A stretch of DNA of 64,000 nt from Clostridia bacterium (GCA_017512985.1 JAFWEJ010000008.1:496001-560000), one strand, 5' to 3'; positions 25,736-34,506 are shown, counted from the stretch's first letter. Program-made: numbers and translations. Notes: generated by a model not told the origin, from the letters alone.

Positions 25736-26167
25736 TCACTTCAGGTCCAGCACTTCAGGCTTCTGAGCGGCCTGCTCGTGCTCGGCTCCGGCATAAACCT
25801 TAAGCTTCCGGGCCATCTGACGTCCCAGCGGTCCCTTGGGCAGCATGCCCACGACAGCGCGGCGCACGGCAAACTCGGGCTTCTCGGCCATCAGCTTGCG
25901 GTACTTGGTCTCTTTCAGGCCGCCGGCATATCCGCTGTGGTGATAATAGATCTTCTGATCCAGCTTCTTGCCGGTCAGTACGGCTTTGGAAGCGTTGATG
26001 ATGATTACATAGTCTCCGGTATCCATATTCGGGGTATAGATCGGCTTGTTCTTGCCGCGAAGGATGTTCGCAACCTGGCTCGCCAGACGGCCCAGTACCA
26101 TCCCATCCGCGTCGACAACGTACCATTTGCGGTCGATGTCAGCAGCCTTAGGAATAAATGTCTTCAA
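25736..26167 (-). CDS. rplM: 50S ribosomal protein L13
   Basis: A 143-residue early-assembly large-subunit protein. Signatures: [19 protein letters not shown] start, [21 protein letters not shown]. The start is TTG at 26167 with GGAGGAAGTACT directly upstream; an in-frame ATG 14 codons earlier (26209) would add a non-conserved tail and overlap the leader, so it is rejected. Expression is probably controlled by a structured leader (26234-26265). Confidence 0.95.
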   Translation of the reverse strand: MKTFIPKAADIDRKWYVVDADGMVLGRLASQVANILRGKNKPIYTPNMDTGDYVIIINASKAVLTGKKLDQKIYYHHSGYAGGLKETKYRKLMAEKPEFAVRRAVVGMLPKGPLGRQMARKLKVYAGAEHEQAAQKPEVLDLK

Positions 26168-26233
26168 AGTACTTCCTCCTTGGGTTGTTGGTTGAAGTTC
26201 TCCGTTCATGATGGTCGCATGTCCGGAATTGTG

Positions 26234-26265
26234 TCAATGGCTACCGGGGCTAGCGGAGCTATTGA
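26234..26265 (-). ncRNA. candidate L13 leader hairpin in the rplM 5' UTR
   Basis: The rplM leader (about 105 bases from the -10) folds on the minus strand into an interrupted hairpin: TCAAT/ATTGA, GCT/AGC and CCG/CGG pairs with an A-C mismatch and one bulged T. Ribosomal-protein leaders for L13-S9 operons are known in Firmicutes; I infer this is one from position and fold only, not from a covariance match. Confidence 0.4.
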
Positions 26266-26277
26266 TTGCCAACCGCT

Positions 26278-26306
26278 ATTTTACGTCAAACAGCAAATGA
26301 AGTCAA
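26278..26306 (-). promoter_or_regulatory. promoter for rplM-rpsI
   Basis: Minus strand TTGACT (26306-26301), 17 bases, TAAAAT (26283-26278): two mismatches in twelve. A second weaker candidate (TTGACA near 26236 with CATCAT 18 bases on) lies closer to the gene. Confidence 0.82.
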
Positions 26307-26318
26307 GCATTTTCTGCA

Positions 26319-26353
26319 TGAAAAAGGCTGTCTGCATGATATGCAGACAGCCG
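26319..26353 (-). terminator. terminator ending the ferric-type ABC operon
   Basis: Minus strand GGCTGTCTGCAT, ATC loop, ATGCAGACAGCC, then TTTTTC: a perfect 12-base-pair stem just past the ATPase stop at 26370. Confidence 0.93.
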
Positions 26354-26369
26354 GAAAGAAAAGATCAGA

Positions 26370-27695
26370 TCATTTTACATCAATTTTCCCTGTGGCAGTC
26401 AGTCGTCCGTTCACACGGGAGAACAGGGTAGCGCCGTCTCCGGTAAAGCGCAGGCGGATTTTTTCTCCGATCTTGTATGTGATACCACCGAAGATCACGC
26501 TGGTCAGCAGGAAATTTCCCACCCTGATCCGGACTGTTGTTTCCATACCGGTAGGCATGGCCGAGAATACTTCTCCTTCAATCGGTCCATCATCGCAGAT
26601 GCTGACAAATTCCGGACGGACACCGACTACCCAGTCTTCCTTGTCCGGTGTTCTTTCATCAGGCATATCCGTTACCATCGCAATCGGATAATTGAACGGC
26701 ACGTCCTTATTTGTCTTTTCCGCCGGGCGTTGCTTGGCCTCAAATGCTGCAATTTCTTTTTCTGCTTCTGCATACCATTCGTCAGCCTTCACAGGTTCAC
26801 TCGGAGTGAAAGATGCCTTATAGTCGCTCAGAAGCGTCAGTTCGAAGCTGCCGTCCTCCTTCTGTGTTCCCCTGGCATTCATGAAGTTGATGGCCGGATT
26901 GCCGACAAAGTCGGCTACAAACGTGTTGTTCGGTTTGTTGTAAACTGTCAGCGGCGCGTCATACTGCTGAAGCACGCCGTTGGATATCAGGCAGATCCGC
27001 GTAGCCAGCGTCATGGCTTCCATCTGGTCATGTGTAACATATACAAACGTGCTGCCGGTGGACAGATGCAGGCGCTGCAGTTCCGAACGCATCTCCAGAC
27101 GGAGTTTTGCGTCAAGGTTGGAAAGAGGCTCGTCCATAAACAGAACCTTCGGCCCGGGAGCAAGCGTACGGGCTATGGCTACACGCTGCTGCTGGCCGCC
27201 GGACAGTTCTCCGGGATATCGGTCCATGAACGGCTGAATCTTAACAATCGCGCTGACCCGGGCGACGATCTTTTTGATCTCTTCCTTTGTCAGTTTTCGT
27301 GGCGTTCCGTCTGCATCGGGATTGCGTATGATCTCCCCTTCAGGAGAAACGGACAGCCCCGTTTCCTTGATGTTGCTCAGTCCGAACGCGATATTCTGGA
27401 ACACCGTCATATTCGGCCACAGGGCATAATTCTGGAACAGAAAACCAACCCTGCGCTTGTTTGCCGGAATATTGATTCCTGCTTCGCTGTCAAACACAAC
27501 GGTATCGTCAATGGTGATCCTTCCTGTCGTCGGTGTTTCAAGCCCGGCGATCATACGCAGCGTAGTGGTTTTTCCGCATCCGGAAGGGCCCAGCAGCGTA
27601 ACAAAAGCGTTGTCTTCAATCAGCAGGTCCAGGTCGTCCACCGCGTAGAAGCCGCCCCAGCGTTTTGTCACATGCGTTAACTCTATTCTAGCCAT
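26370..27695 (-). CDS. ABC transporter ATP-binding protein with TOBE domain (ferric/polyamine/sugar class)
   Basis: Cytoplasmic ATPase (441 residues) that powers the permease encoded upstream. Walker A LLGPSGCGKTTT (about 35-46), Q-loop FLFQNYALWP, ABC signature LSGGQQQRVAIAR, Walker B KVLFMDEPLSNLD and the switch His in VYVTHDQ are all intact. The C-terminal third is a TOBE-like regulatory barrel (VGVRPEFVSI). An insert of about 60 residues, roughly 290-350, rich in Glu/Ala/Lys, separates the two and lengthens the protein. The ATG at 27695 is preferred to an upstream in-frame GTG at 27701. It is 18 bases downstream of the permease. Confidence 0.9.
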   Translation of the reverse strand: MARIELTHVTKRWGGFYAVDDLDLLIEDNAFVTLLGPSGCGKTTTLRMIAGLETPTTGRITIDDTVVFDSEAGINIPANKRRVGFLFQNYALWPNMTVFQNIAFGLSNIKETGLSVSPEGEIIRNPDADGTPRKLTKEEIKKIVARVSAIVKIQPFMDRYPGELSGGQQQRVAIARTLAPGPKVLFMDEPLSNLDAKLRLEMRSELQRLHLSTGSTFVYVTHDQMEAMTLATRICLISNGVLQQYDAPLTVYNKPNNTFVADFVGNPAINFMNARGTQKEDGSFELTLLSDYKASFTPSEPVKADEWYAEAEKEIAAFEAKQRPAEKTNKDVPFNYPIAMVTDMPDERTPDKEDWVVGVRPEFVSICDDGPIEGEVFSAMPTGMETTVRIRVGNFLLTSVIFGGITYKIGEKIRLRFTGDGATLFSRVNGRLTATGKIDVK

Positions 27696-27713
27696 ATTCA
27701 CTCATCCTCTCTG

Positions 27714-29558
27714 TTATTTGGCGTCTCCGCCGATTCCGCTGTCGATACTGGCGCCGGTCAGTTTGTTTACCAGCGCGTTGAACGCGAGGATCACAAGGAC
27801 CAGGATCAGGTTGATACCGCTTGAGAATGCGTACAGTCCCATTTCGTCAAAATAATCCAGAAGTGTGGTAATAATCTTCGCCTGGCTGCACAACAGCATG
27901 AACAGGGTCAGTTCTCTGAGGCATGTCATGAATGGAAGCAGATATCCGCTGATAATGCTCGATTTCTGGATTGGAATGATAATTCTCAGCATCCGTTTCC
28001 ACCAGGGAACATCCTGAATGATGGCCGCCTCCTCTATTTCGCCGGAAAGCTGCATCATCGAATTCAATGCGCTTCTGCTGGCAAATGGAATGTACTTGAT
28101 CGTACCCGCAAGAATCAGAAGCAGGAACGTGTTATAGATACCTACGGAGGAACCGAATTTGGCAAATGCGACGCCGACAGCAAGCGCGGGCATCAGGTAA
28201 GGCAGGAATGCCATATTGTTGACGTATGCGGCCCATTTGCTTCTGCGGTTTTTGCTGACGCAGTATCCGACAAGGGTGCCGATCGTTCCGGCAACCAGCG
28301 CACAGACAAGGGCAACAAGCAGCGTGCCGCCGAAAGCGTTCCAGATGGTTTCGTTGAACAGCATGCCTTTCTGTCCGTACATTCCGTTCTCCGAAACATT
28401 CTCCGCCGTAGCCCACCACTTGGTTGTCATATGGCCGGCAATTCCGCCGGTAATAAATGAATAATCACCCGGATTCGGCAGGAAGGTTTCGACCGCAAAC
28501 AGCAGGATCGGGATTATGCCGGTGAACAGTGTGGTCAGGATATAGATAAAGGACAGGATATATTTCCCGATTCCAAGGTTGACCACGCTGCTCTGTCCTG
28601 ATTTTCCGGTAACGGTCGTAAAGTTTTTCCGTCCGGATGTGGTCCGCTGATTCACAATCAGGATCATAATCCCGAACAGCATCATGATCACAGCCAGAAT
28701 GCTGGCTTCGCCCGTACGCTGAACGTTCATCTCCACATACTTGGTGGACAGGGTGGAAAGTTTCAGGTAATGCGGAATGGGGTATGAACCCATTGCGCTG
28801 GAAAACACCAGCAGAATAGTGGAGAGAATGGCCGGTTTCACCAGCGGCAGCGTTACCCGCAGGAATGTTTTCCACTTTGGGGTGTTCAGAATGGTGGCGG
28901 CCTCTTCCAGATTGGCGTCCATATTCCGGAAAATACCGCCGATCAGGATATATGCGAACGGCGCATAATGCAGTGCCAGCACTACCGCGCTTGGAAACAT
29001 GCCCTGGCACCACCATGCCGGCATGTTGATTCCGAAGACCGATGCAAACAATCCGTCCGCGCCTTTGGTGACCGCATGGCTGTTGAACAGGTTGCGCCAG
29101 ATCACAGCCAGCGTCCACTGAGGCATAATGTACGGAAAGATAAAAATCGAACTCAGGTATTTCTTGAATTTCAGGTTGGTACGTGTAACCAGATAGGCAA
29201 ACAGACCGCCGTATAAGATTGACCCGATACACGCAAAAATGCTCAGCAGGACTGAGTTGAGCAGCGGAGTCCATAGGTTTATGACAGCGAGCTTCTGGGC
29301 TGTTTTTGTCGCCGGCGCGAAAAGGTCCGTCCAGTTGAATGTTGTATATACCTGTCCTGCTTCAGCGCCGCGGGTATCAACCGTACCCTGGTGGATCGTG
29401 ACGGTATCACGGACAATGGTGAATGCCGGCCAGATTGTAGTGACGGTAAGGATGATACCCAGGGCAAGCAGGATGGCGTTCTGCGGCTTTGACAGGTAAG
29501 TAAGGATCCTGTTCAGCCTTCTCTTCCACGGGGATGCTTTGATGGCAAGCGAAGTCAT
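27714..29558 (-). CDS. ABC transporter permease, two fused membrane domains (ferric iron type)
   Basis: A 614-residue inner-membrane permease with two BPD-type halves in one chain, as in FbpB/SfuB transporters and relatives for 2-aminoethylphosphonate or thiamine. About twelve hydrophobic segments are visible. The EAA loops are readable in both halves: EEAATILNTPKWKTFLRVTLPL in the first and EEAAIIQDVPWWKRMLRIIIP in the second. The ATG at 29558 follows GGGGACAGGATA; a longer start at 29624 is rejected because it would cover the hairpin region. Substrate cannot be fixed; ferric iron is a default from the fused-permease architecture. Confidence 0.86.
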   Translation of the reverse strand: MTSLAIKASPWKRRLNRILTYLSKPQNAILLALGIILTVTTIWPAFTIVRDTVTIHQGTVDTRGAEAGQVYTTFNWTDLFAPATKTAQKLAVINLWTPLLNSVLLSIFACIGSILYGGLFAYLVTRTNLKFKKYLSSIFIFPYIMPQWTLAVIWRNLFNSHAVTKGADGLFASVFGINMPAWWCQGMFPSAVVLALHYAPFAYILIGGIFRNMDANLEEAATILNTPKWKTFLRVTLPLVKPAILSTILLVFSSAMGSYPIPHYLKLSTLSTKYVEMNVQRTGEASILAVIMMLFGIMILIVNQRTTSGRKNFTTVTGKSGQSSVVNLGIGKYILSFIYILTTLFTGIIPILLFAVETFLPNPGDYSFITGGIAGHMTTKWWATAENVSENGMYGQKGMLFNETIWNAFGGTLLVALVCALVAGTIGTLVGYCVSKNRRSKWAAYVNNMAFLPYLMPALAVGVAFAKFGSSVGIYNTFLLLILAGTIKYIPFASRSALNSMMQLSGEIEEAAIIQDVPWWKRMLRIIIPIQKSSIISGYLLPFMTCLRELTLFMLLCSQAKIITTLLDYFDEMGLYAFSSGINLILVLVILAFNALVNKLTGASIDSGIGGDAK

Positions 29559-29635
29559 TATCCTGTCCCCTTTCGGTTGTGGTCCGGTATATTTATCAGT
29601 ATGGTATCGGTAAAAGAGAGTCAATTAACAGGGAC

Positions 29636-29668
29636 AGGCGGCGTATCGGCCTCTCCGATGCGCCGCCT
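29636..29668 (-). repeat. intercistronic stem-loop between binding protein and permease genes
   Basis: A perfect 14-base-pair inverted repeat (AGGCGGCG...CGCCGCCT, one G-U) with a five-base loop and no T-run after it on the minus strand. This position, just after a binding-protein gene, is where stabilising hairpins raise the level of the binding protein over the permease. Confidence 0.7.
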
Positions 29669-29691
29669 GCCGTATGGTTGTTTTTTCCGAA

Positions 29692-30954
29692 TTACTTCAT
29701 ACCGATCTGGAGGTCAATCCAGTCGCCCATTACATCAGCAACGGAAGCGCAGTAAGCCGGGTCTTCAACAACGAGCTTGCCGGTGTTCAGCCACCAGTCA
29801 TAGCCGCGGTCGTTCTTGGCCGGGAACTCGTCACCGCCGTCATTGCTGTGGTCCTGCATGCATGCCGGAACAGGAGCGTATCCGCCCATATCCTTGCCCC
29901 AGGCTTTGAAGCCCTCCTGGGTGGTGGTGATGTATGCGATGAACGCGCAGGCAGTCCACGGATACTGGGTTGCCTTGGGGATCATCATATAATGCTTGTA
30001 GGCATAGCCGCCGAAACCTTCATAGCCGTCCTGGTAAGCGGCAACGGTCACATTGTTCACGGAAACGGATTCGCTTTCCTCAACGCTGCGGAGCTTGGAA
30101 TAAACCAGCAGGCCGGCCTGTCCGGCAGCGCTCTTGTCAACCAGCGTATTGCAGATCGGGCCGTCATCCGTTTCTTCCTGATACTGTGTGCACCACAGCT
30201 TGATCCAGGCCAGCGCATACTTGGCATTTTCTCCGGTCAGTTCCAGATCGGCAGCTTCCGCTTCCATTTCTTCGATGGTCGGAGCAAAAATCGCCTGTTT
30301 GTCGGCATCAAGCTTGTCATAAGCATCTTTTACAACGGCGGCATAATCGTCACGGGTCAGCATATACAGGAAGTTCTTGCCGACAGGTTCGGAGTTGACG
30401 CCCATGAACAGCGGATGCACGTCAGGAGCAACGAAATCCCAGCAGTTCATGTAGGTCTTGTCACCCTGGTTGTTGAATTCGAACACCTTGTTCAGCGTCT
30501 GCAGGGCCAGCGGATTTTCATTGTTCTCTTTGGCAACGCCTTCCGCGTTCGCCCAGTCGAGCGGAACAAAATTCAGAAGTTCGCCAGTGTTGATCATCTT
30601 GCTCTGGATCTGGTTGCCGTCCTGGATCAGGGTAACAAAGTACTCGCTGGATCCGGTCAGCGCTTCAAAAATGGAGTTGTTCTTCGGCTGTGTCCATTCG
30701 ATCGTCGTATCATAGGAAGGATCTATGGACTTCAGCAGCTCAATGAAAGTTTCCTTGGCGGTCTTGCCGCGGCTGGAGTTGCCGATACCGAGCAGGGTCT
30801 TGCCGTTGGATTCTTCGATGGCCTTCTTGTACAGTTCCTCATTGGTCATTGTCTGAGCCTGTGCGATGATTTCTTCCAGAGTCTCGGCAGACGCCAGAGA
30901 GCATACGGAAATAACCATGGCAAGCACAAGCAGAATGGATAACAGTTTTTTCAT
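29692..30954 (-). CDS. ABC transporter extracellular solute-binding protein
   Basis: A 420-residue secreted binding protein, first gene of the three-gene importer. Residues 1-23 are a signal peptide (LLSILLVLAMVISVCSLASA, predicted cleavage ASA/ET); the cysteine is not in a convincing lipobox. The mature protein shows a type II binding-protein layout with a C-terminal WWLNTGKLVVEDPAY region. The ATG at 30954 is preferred over an upstream in-frame start at 30987 because AAAGGAGATATC lies just before it. Ligand unknown; the neighbouring permease suggests metal or a small organic anion. Confidence 0.86.
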   Translation of the reverse strand: MKKLLSILLVLAMVISVCSLASAETLEEIIAQAQTMTNEELYKKAIEESNGKTLLGIGNSSRGKTAKETFIELLKSIDPSYDTTIEWTQPKNNSIFEALTGSSEYFVTLIQDGNQIQSKMINTGELLNFVPLDWANAEGVAKENNENPLALQTLNKVFEFNNQGDKTYMNCWDFVAPDVHPLFMGVNSEPVGKNFLYMLTRDDYAAVVKDAYDKLDADKQAIFAPTIEEMEAEAADLELTGENAKYALAWIKLWCTQYQEETDDGPICNTLVDKSAAGQAGLLVYSKLRSVEESESVSVNNVTVAAYQDGYEGFGGYAYKHYMMIPKATQYPWTACAFIAYITTTQEGFKAWGKDMGGYAPVPACMQDHSNDGGDEFPAKNDRGYDWWLNTGKLVVEDPAYCASVADVMGDWIDLQIGMK

Positions 30955-31005
30955 ACAGATATCTCCTTTTATTTCTTTTTGCGGCACATGCCGTTGACTA
31001 AGGAT

Positions 31006-31033
31006 ATTATAATCTAATACGAAAAAAATGCAA
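31006..31033 (-). promoter_or_regulatory. promoter of the ferric-type ABC operon
   Basis: Minus strand TTGCAT (31033-31028), 16 bases, TATAAT (31011-31006), about 50 bases before the binding-protein start. No clear Fur-box was recognised around it. Confidence 0.65.
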
Positions 31034-31113
31034 CAGTAAAAATGTATAAAAAGTAATGATTATTTCCCATAGAGAACAGGTGAAATCGTTGGAAACGTTA
31101 CCGATCAAGCCCT

Positions 31114-31731
31114 TCAGCAATTTAACCGTATTCCATTTATTGTCAGTTTTTTCTTCAGTTCTTCCGCGTCCCCGTGAAAGACAATTCCTTTCCAGCCGCA
31201 TTGGACCGCGGCAGCCACATTCGCGGGCAGATCGTCAATAAACAGGCACTCTGACGGTTCGAGCCCGAACTGCTGAATAAAAATCCGGTAAATTTCCGGA
31301 TTCGGTTTTACAATCCCGTAGTCGCAGGAAATCAGTTTCCCGTCAAACAGTTTGCTCATCGGAAATTGCGGCCAGTATCGGTGTTGTGATACGCTTGCAT
31401 TGCTGAGCAGGAAAATCCTGTACCCGGAATCCTTCAGGGTTTTGACCAGTTCTTCCATTCCCGGAATGCAGGCTCTGCCTTCCCACCAGCAGTGAAGCAA
31501 ATGGTTCACCGGTTCCGCCAGACGTACGGGAATCCTCTCCAGGATAATGGGTGCGGCGCTTTCTTCTGTCAGAACGCCGAGATCCATCTGCGCCCATTCC
31601 GTGCTTTGGAACAGTTCGCGCAGTATGAGTTTCCTGTCCTCCGGATCTTCAATCCCTTCCACATCCATAAAGCGTTCCGGATCAAACAGTATAAGGACAT
31701 TTCCCATGTCAAAAACAATATTCCTGATCAT
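31114..31731 (-). CDS. HAD-superfamily hydrolase (subfamily IA phosphatase-like)
   Basis: A 205-residue phosphatase-like protein. Motif I is FDMGNVLI with Asp as presumed nucleophile (the DxGxV form, where the second Asp is replaced by Gly, seen in the YihX/epoxide-hydrolase-like branch), motif II LLSNAS, motif III Lys in GIVKPNPEIY, motif IV LFIDDLPANV. The cap lies between motifs I and II. Substrate unknown; YihX-type relatives act on sugar phosphates. Start ATG follows AAAAAGGAGGACAGG, 13 bases after the methyltransferase, so it closes the cdaA operon. Confidence 0.85.
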   Translation of the reverse strand: MIRNIVFDMGNVLILFDPERFMDVEGIEDPEDRKLILRELFQSTEWAQMDLGVLTEESAAPIILERIPVRLAEPVNHLLHCWWEGRACIPGMEELVKTLKDSGYRIFLLSNASVSQHRYWPQFPMSKLFDGKLISCDYGIVKPNPEIYRIFIQQFGLEPSECLFIDDLPANVAAAVQCGWKGIVFHGDAEELKKKLTINGIRLNC

Positions 31732-31744
31732 CCTGTCCTCCTTT

Positions 31745-33052
31745 TTACGGAACAAACTGCAGTCCTCTCAGCCCTTTCGGATAATGGTTTTTGACGATTC
31801 CTCCGCTGGCTTTCCCCCAACCGACAGTCAGGCCCTTATAGCGCATCAGAATCCATCCGGCCGCGTCTCCGGGAACAGTTTCACCGGCCATATACTTCAC
31901 GGCTTCTTCCGGGCCGAGATCAAACGTCTTAATCTCCGGCGTACGGAAACAAAGCGCTGCCGCATGATCCGGAACGGCAACTTTTCCTTTTACTTCTCCC
32001 AGATGCAGGCCGATTCGGAATGCCCTGATTCCTTTCATGTCAGGCAGTTCCGAAATGGTAACCAGTGTTTTGCCGAAAAGATGCGTTGCCTTCGGGAATG
32101 ACGGAAACGCGGCTTCAAATATAGCGGAGTCTGATCCGGTCGGCTTCAGTATGGAATGATCCGCCGGCAGGGAAGCCGGTTTATCCCCCGCCCTTCTGAA
32201 CAGCGCGACAAACTGACCCTCGCCCTTGATGCGGTGCGGATAACAGGTATACATACCGTCCGGCGCTTCAATACCCGGCATCCGGAAAGTTTCTGTATGG
32301 AAATCCGGATAGCTGTCCGTCAGCCAGCGGACGTTTTCTTCATTCTCTGCCGGGTTGTATGTGCACGTGGAATACACAAGCCTGCCGCCCGGACGGACAA
32401 GGCGTACGGCTGCCTCCAGGATCTCGCGCTGCCGTACTGCGCAGCCTTCCGATCTCTCCGCGGTCCATTCTTTTCTGGTTTCCGGGTCCCTGCGGAACAT
32501 GCCCTCTCCTGAGCAGGGTGCATCTACGAGTACAGCGTCGAATCCATCCGGCCATCTGTCCGCCAGCCTGTCCGGCCATTCGTTCGTGACCACTGTGTTC
32601 GGCAGTCCCATACGTTCAATGTTTCCGCTGAGAATCATCGCGCGTTTGGGAACCGGTTCGTTGCATACGAGTAATCCGTTACCCCGCATCGCGCAGCCGA
32701 TCTGCGTGGATTTCCCGCCCGGCGCTGCGCACAGGTCCAGGATCCTCTCCCCCGGTTTTGCGTTCAGGATCGCTGCCGGGAGCATTGCGCCGGGTTCCTG
32801 GATATAAAAAGCTCCTGCCGCATGCAGGATGCTTGCACCTGCGTCCGATCCGGCTTCCAGGTAATACCCGTTTTCTTCCCAGGGGATCCGTCCGTCTTCA
32901 GTGTACTTCAGGGCAGCATCAGTCGTTTTCAGAGGATTCAGGCGGATTCCCCTGACAGGAGGTTTATCCAGGGAATGCAAAAAAGCGGACAGCTCTTCCC
33001 CGAGCTGCAGCCGCATCCTGCTGACAAATGCTTCCGGGAGCTGTCCGTTCAT
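31745..33052 (-). CDS. RsmF/NOL1-NOP2-Sun family rRNA m5C methyltransferase
   Basis: A 435-residue SAM enzyme that methylates cytosine C5 in rRNA. The catalytic domain has LDLCAAPGGKSTQ, VDAPCSGEGMFRRDP with the catalytic PC, and VYSTCTYNPAENE with the second cysteine. The C-terminal 150 residues form the RsmF-type PUA/accessory region (LHLGEVKGKV). The ATG at 33052 overlaps the upstream stop by four bases; an in-frame start at 33118 lies inside that gene. Which rRNA cytosine is the target cannot be told from sequence (YebU/RsmF modifies C1407 in E. coli). Confidence 0.9.
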   Translation of the reverse strand: MNGQLPEAFVSRMRLQLGEELSAFLHSLDKPPVRGIRLNPLKTTDAALKYTEDGRIPWEENGYYLEAGSDAGASILHAAGAFYIQEPGAMLPAAILNAKPGERILDLCAAPGGKSTQIGCAMRGNGLLVCNEPVPKRAMILSGNIERMGLPNTVVTNEWPDRLADRWPDGFDAVLVDAPCSGEGMFRRDPETRKEWTAERSEGCAVRQREILEAAVRLVRPGGRLVYSTCTYNPAENEENVRWLTDSYPDFHTETFRMPGIEAPDGMYTCYPHRIKGEGQFVALFRRAGDKPASLPADHSILKPTGSDSAIFEAAFPSFPKATHLFGKTLVTISELPDMKGIRAFRIGLHLGEVKGKVAVPDHAAALCFRTPEIKTFDLGPEEAVKYMAGETVPGDAAGWILMRYKGLTVGWGKASGGIVKNHYPKGLRGLQFVP

Positions 33053-33735
33053 ACCTGTTCCATCCATTCCGGCGCCATATATCTCCTGATCTTCAGTGTC
33101 GGTGTCTGAAGACGGCACTTTTCCAGGAGTTCCTCTTTCCCGGCGGTAATCACTTCGCTCACGCCGAGTTTTTCAGCGCAGGAAAGCGTCACCCGTTCTC
33201 CGTTTTCGATCATTCCCGGTTCCGTCATGTCCGCCAGGTTGGTATTGTTGATCAGCATATCGATCTTCAGCCGGCCCCGGTTGCAGATCCGTTCAGCAAG
33301 ATCAACAATCTCCTCCGGTTCCCTGGTAAGGGGTCTCATACAGTTGATCACAAGGATCATTTTTGTTTCTTCCCGCCTTGCCATGAACGAGGGATAATAC
33401 CTGCCCAGCGCTGCTGCGCCAGTATCGTCCCCGCCGACGTCAAAGATTACTCTGTCCGAGGGGACTTCAAAAACGCTCTGAATCTCCGCCGGCAGGGCCG
33501 GAATATCCACCGTGGTCATTGCGTATGTCGGCATCAGCATCCTGACGCCGGCCCGCTTCATTTCTTCCGCTTTTTCCCCGCTTCTGAAATACGGATTGAC
33601 GATATCCAGGTCAACCAGCGTGGTCTGAAACTGCTGTGAAAAGCGCAGCGCCAGATTGAGTGCCAGTTCGGTCTTCCCGCTTCCGTAATTGCCGGTCAGC
33701 ACAAGGTAACGGCAGCCCTGAAGAAGATCTGTCAT
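33049..33735 (-). CDS. P-loop NTPase, unknown function (MinD/ParA-like)
   Basis: A 228-residue soluble ATPase/GTPase-like protein. Walker A GNYGSGKT (15-22) lacks the deviant N-terminal lysine of true ParA/MinD. LVDLDIVNPYFRS is a switch I-like segment and VIFDVGGDDTG a Walker B-like segment. Downstream, MLINNTNL resembles a base-specificity motif. The protein overlaps its neighbours by four bases on both sides, so it is translationally coupled to an unknown membrane protein (33732) and an rRNA methyltransferase. I do not recognise a characterised family. Confidence 0.72.
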   Translation of the reverse strand: MTDLLQGCRYLVLTGNYGSGKTELALNLALRFSQQFQTTLVDLDIVNPYFRSGEKAEEMKRAGVRMLMPTYAMTTVDIPALPAEIQSVFEVPSDRVIFDVGGDDTGAAALGRYYPSFMARREETKMILVINCMRPLTREPEEIVDLAERICNRGRLKIDMLINNTNLADMTEPGMIENGERVTLSCAEKLGVSEVITAGKEELLEKCRLQTPTLKIRRYMAPEWMEQV

Positions 33736-34496
33736 TCTTCTTTGTCCTCACTTTTTTTCCATCCGCTCGGATAGACCGGTTCACGGTATGCCCTGCGGCT
33801 GTCGATCACGTTTTGCGGCGCGTCAAACTGCTTCAGTTCTTCTTCGGGATCAGTAAACAGTTCTGCTACGTTTACCCTTTTCCGTCTTCTTGGTACGACG
33901 GGATTCTGTTCGTTCCTGTCCGGTCCGGCAGCCTGGCTTTCTGTTCTCTCAGGTTCCTCTGCCGGCAGTATATTTGTATGCGTTTTTTCCGCGGGTCTGC
34001 GGTAAGGGCTGTCCTCCGGAACAATATAACCTGCATTGGTGACCATCGCCGGTTTTTCGGCAGGCTGTATGTCCGTTTGGTTCGGTTTTTCAGTTTCGTC
34101 CTCCCATTGGGAGAAATCCGGCTCCTGAACACGCCTTTCATGATATGCCGGCACCGGTTCCGGAACCGGATCCCTTCGGGGTTGCCTCACCGGCCTGGAG
34201 GTATTGTCAGCGGAAAAAGTCTCCTGTTCTTCATATTCCGGCTCTTCGGATTTTTTACTGTTTCCGGACAAAAAGCTCTTCCAGACCTTGAACGGTTTCC
34301 ATCGGAAGAGGTATACGCACAGATCGGCAGCCAGGCCGACCACGCACAGTATGCCCGCAATCAGGAGCCAGTTCCTGCCGATCCAGTTGAACAGAGAATA
34401 CCCTTTTTCATTTGTAAAAGCGGACCATACTGCTGAAACAGCTCCCTGAAGCCATCCCAGCATGATCTTGAACAGAGAGTTTGCAAAGCTTCCCAT
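33732..34496 (-). CDS. membrane protein with long disordered cytoplasmic tail, unknown
   Basis: A 254-residue protein of no recognised family. One strong membrane segment spans about 43-65 (WLLIAGILCVVGLAADLCVYL); an amphipathic hydrophobic stretch at 8-28 may be a second. The remaining about 180 residues are polar and rich in Pro, Glu, Arg and Gln, with a short conserved-looking VNVAELFTDPEEEL patch near residue 210, expected to be largely unstructured. It lies ten bases after cdaR and overlaps the NTPase gene, so it probably works with one or both. GGAGTATCAG precedes the ATG. Confidence 0.65.
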   Translation of the reverse strand: MGSFANSLFKIMLGWLQGAVSAVWSAFTNEKGYSLFNWIGRNWLLIAGILCVVGLAADLCVYLFRWKPFKVWKSFLSGNSKKSEEPEYEEQETFSADNTSRPVRQPRRDPVPEPVPAYHERRVQEPDFSQWEDETEKPNQTDIQPAEKPAMVTNAGYIVPEDSPYRRPAEKTHTNILPAEEPERTESQAAGPDRNEQNPVVPRRRKRVNVAELFTDPEEELKQFDAPQNVIDSRRAYREPVYPSGWKKSEDKEE

Positions 34497-34506
34497 CTGA
34501 TACTCC

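Noticed and set aside
26730-27680. Long plus-strand open frame opposite the ABC ATPase
   Set aside because: The minus strand holds intact Walker, Q-loop and signature motifs; the plus frame has no domain pattern and no ribosome binding site.
29674-30942. 422-codon plus-strand frame opposite the binding-protein gene
   Set aside because: Composition effect of a GC-rich gene; the minus-strand protein has a signal peptide and clean start.
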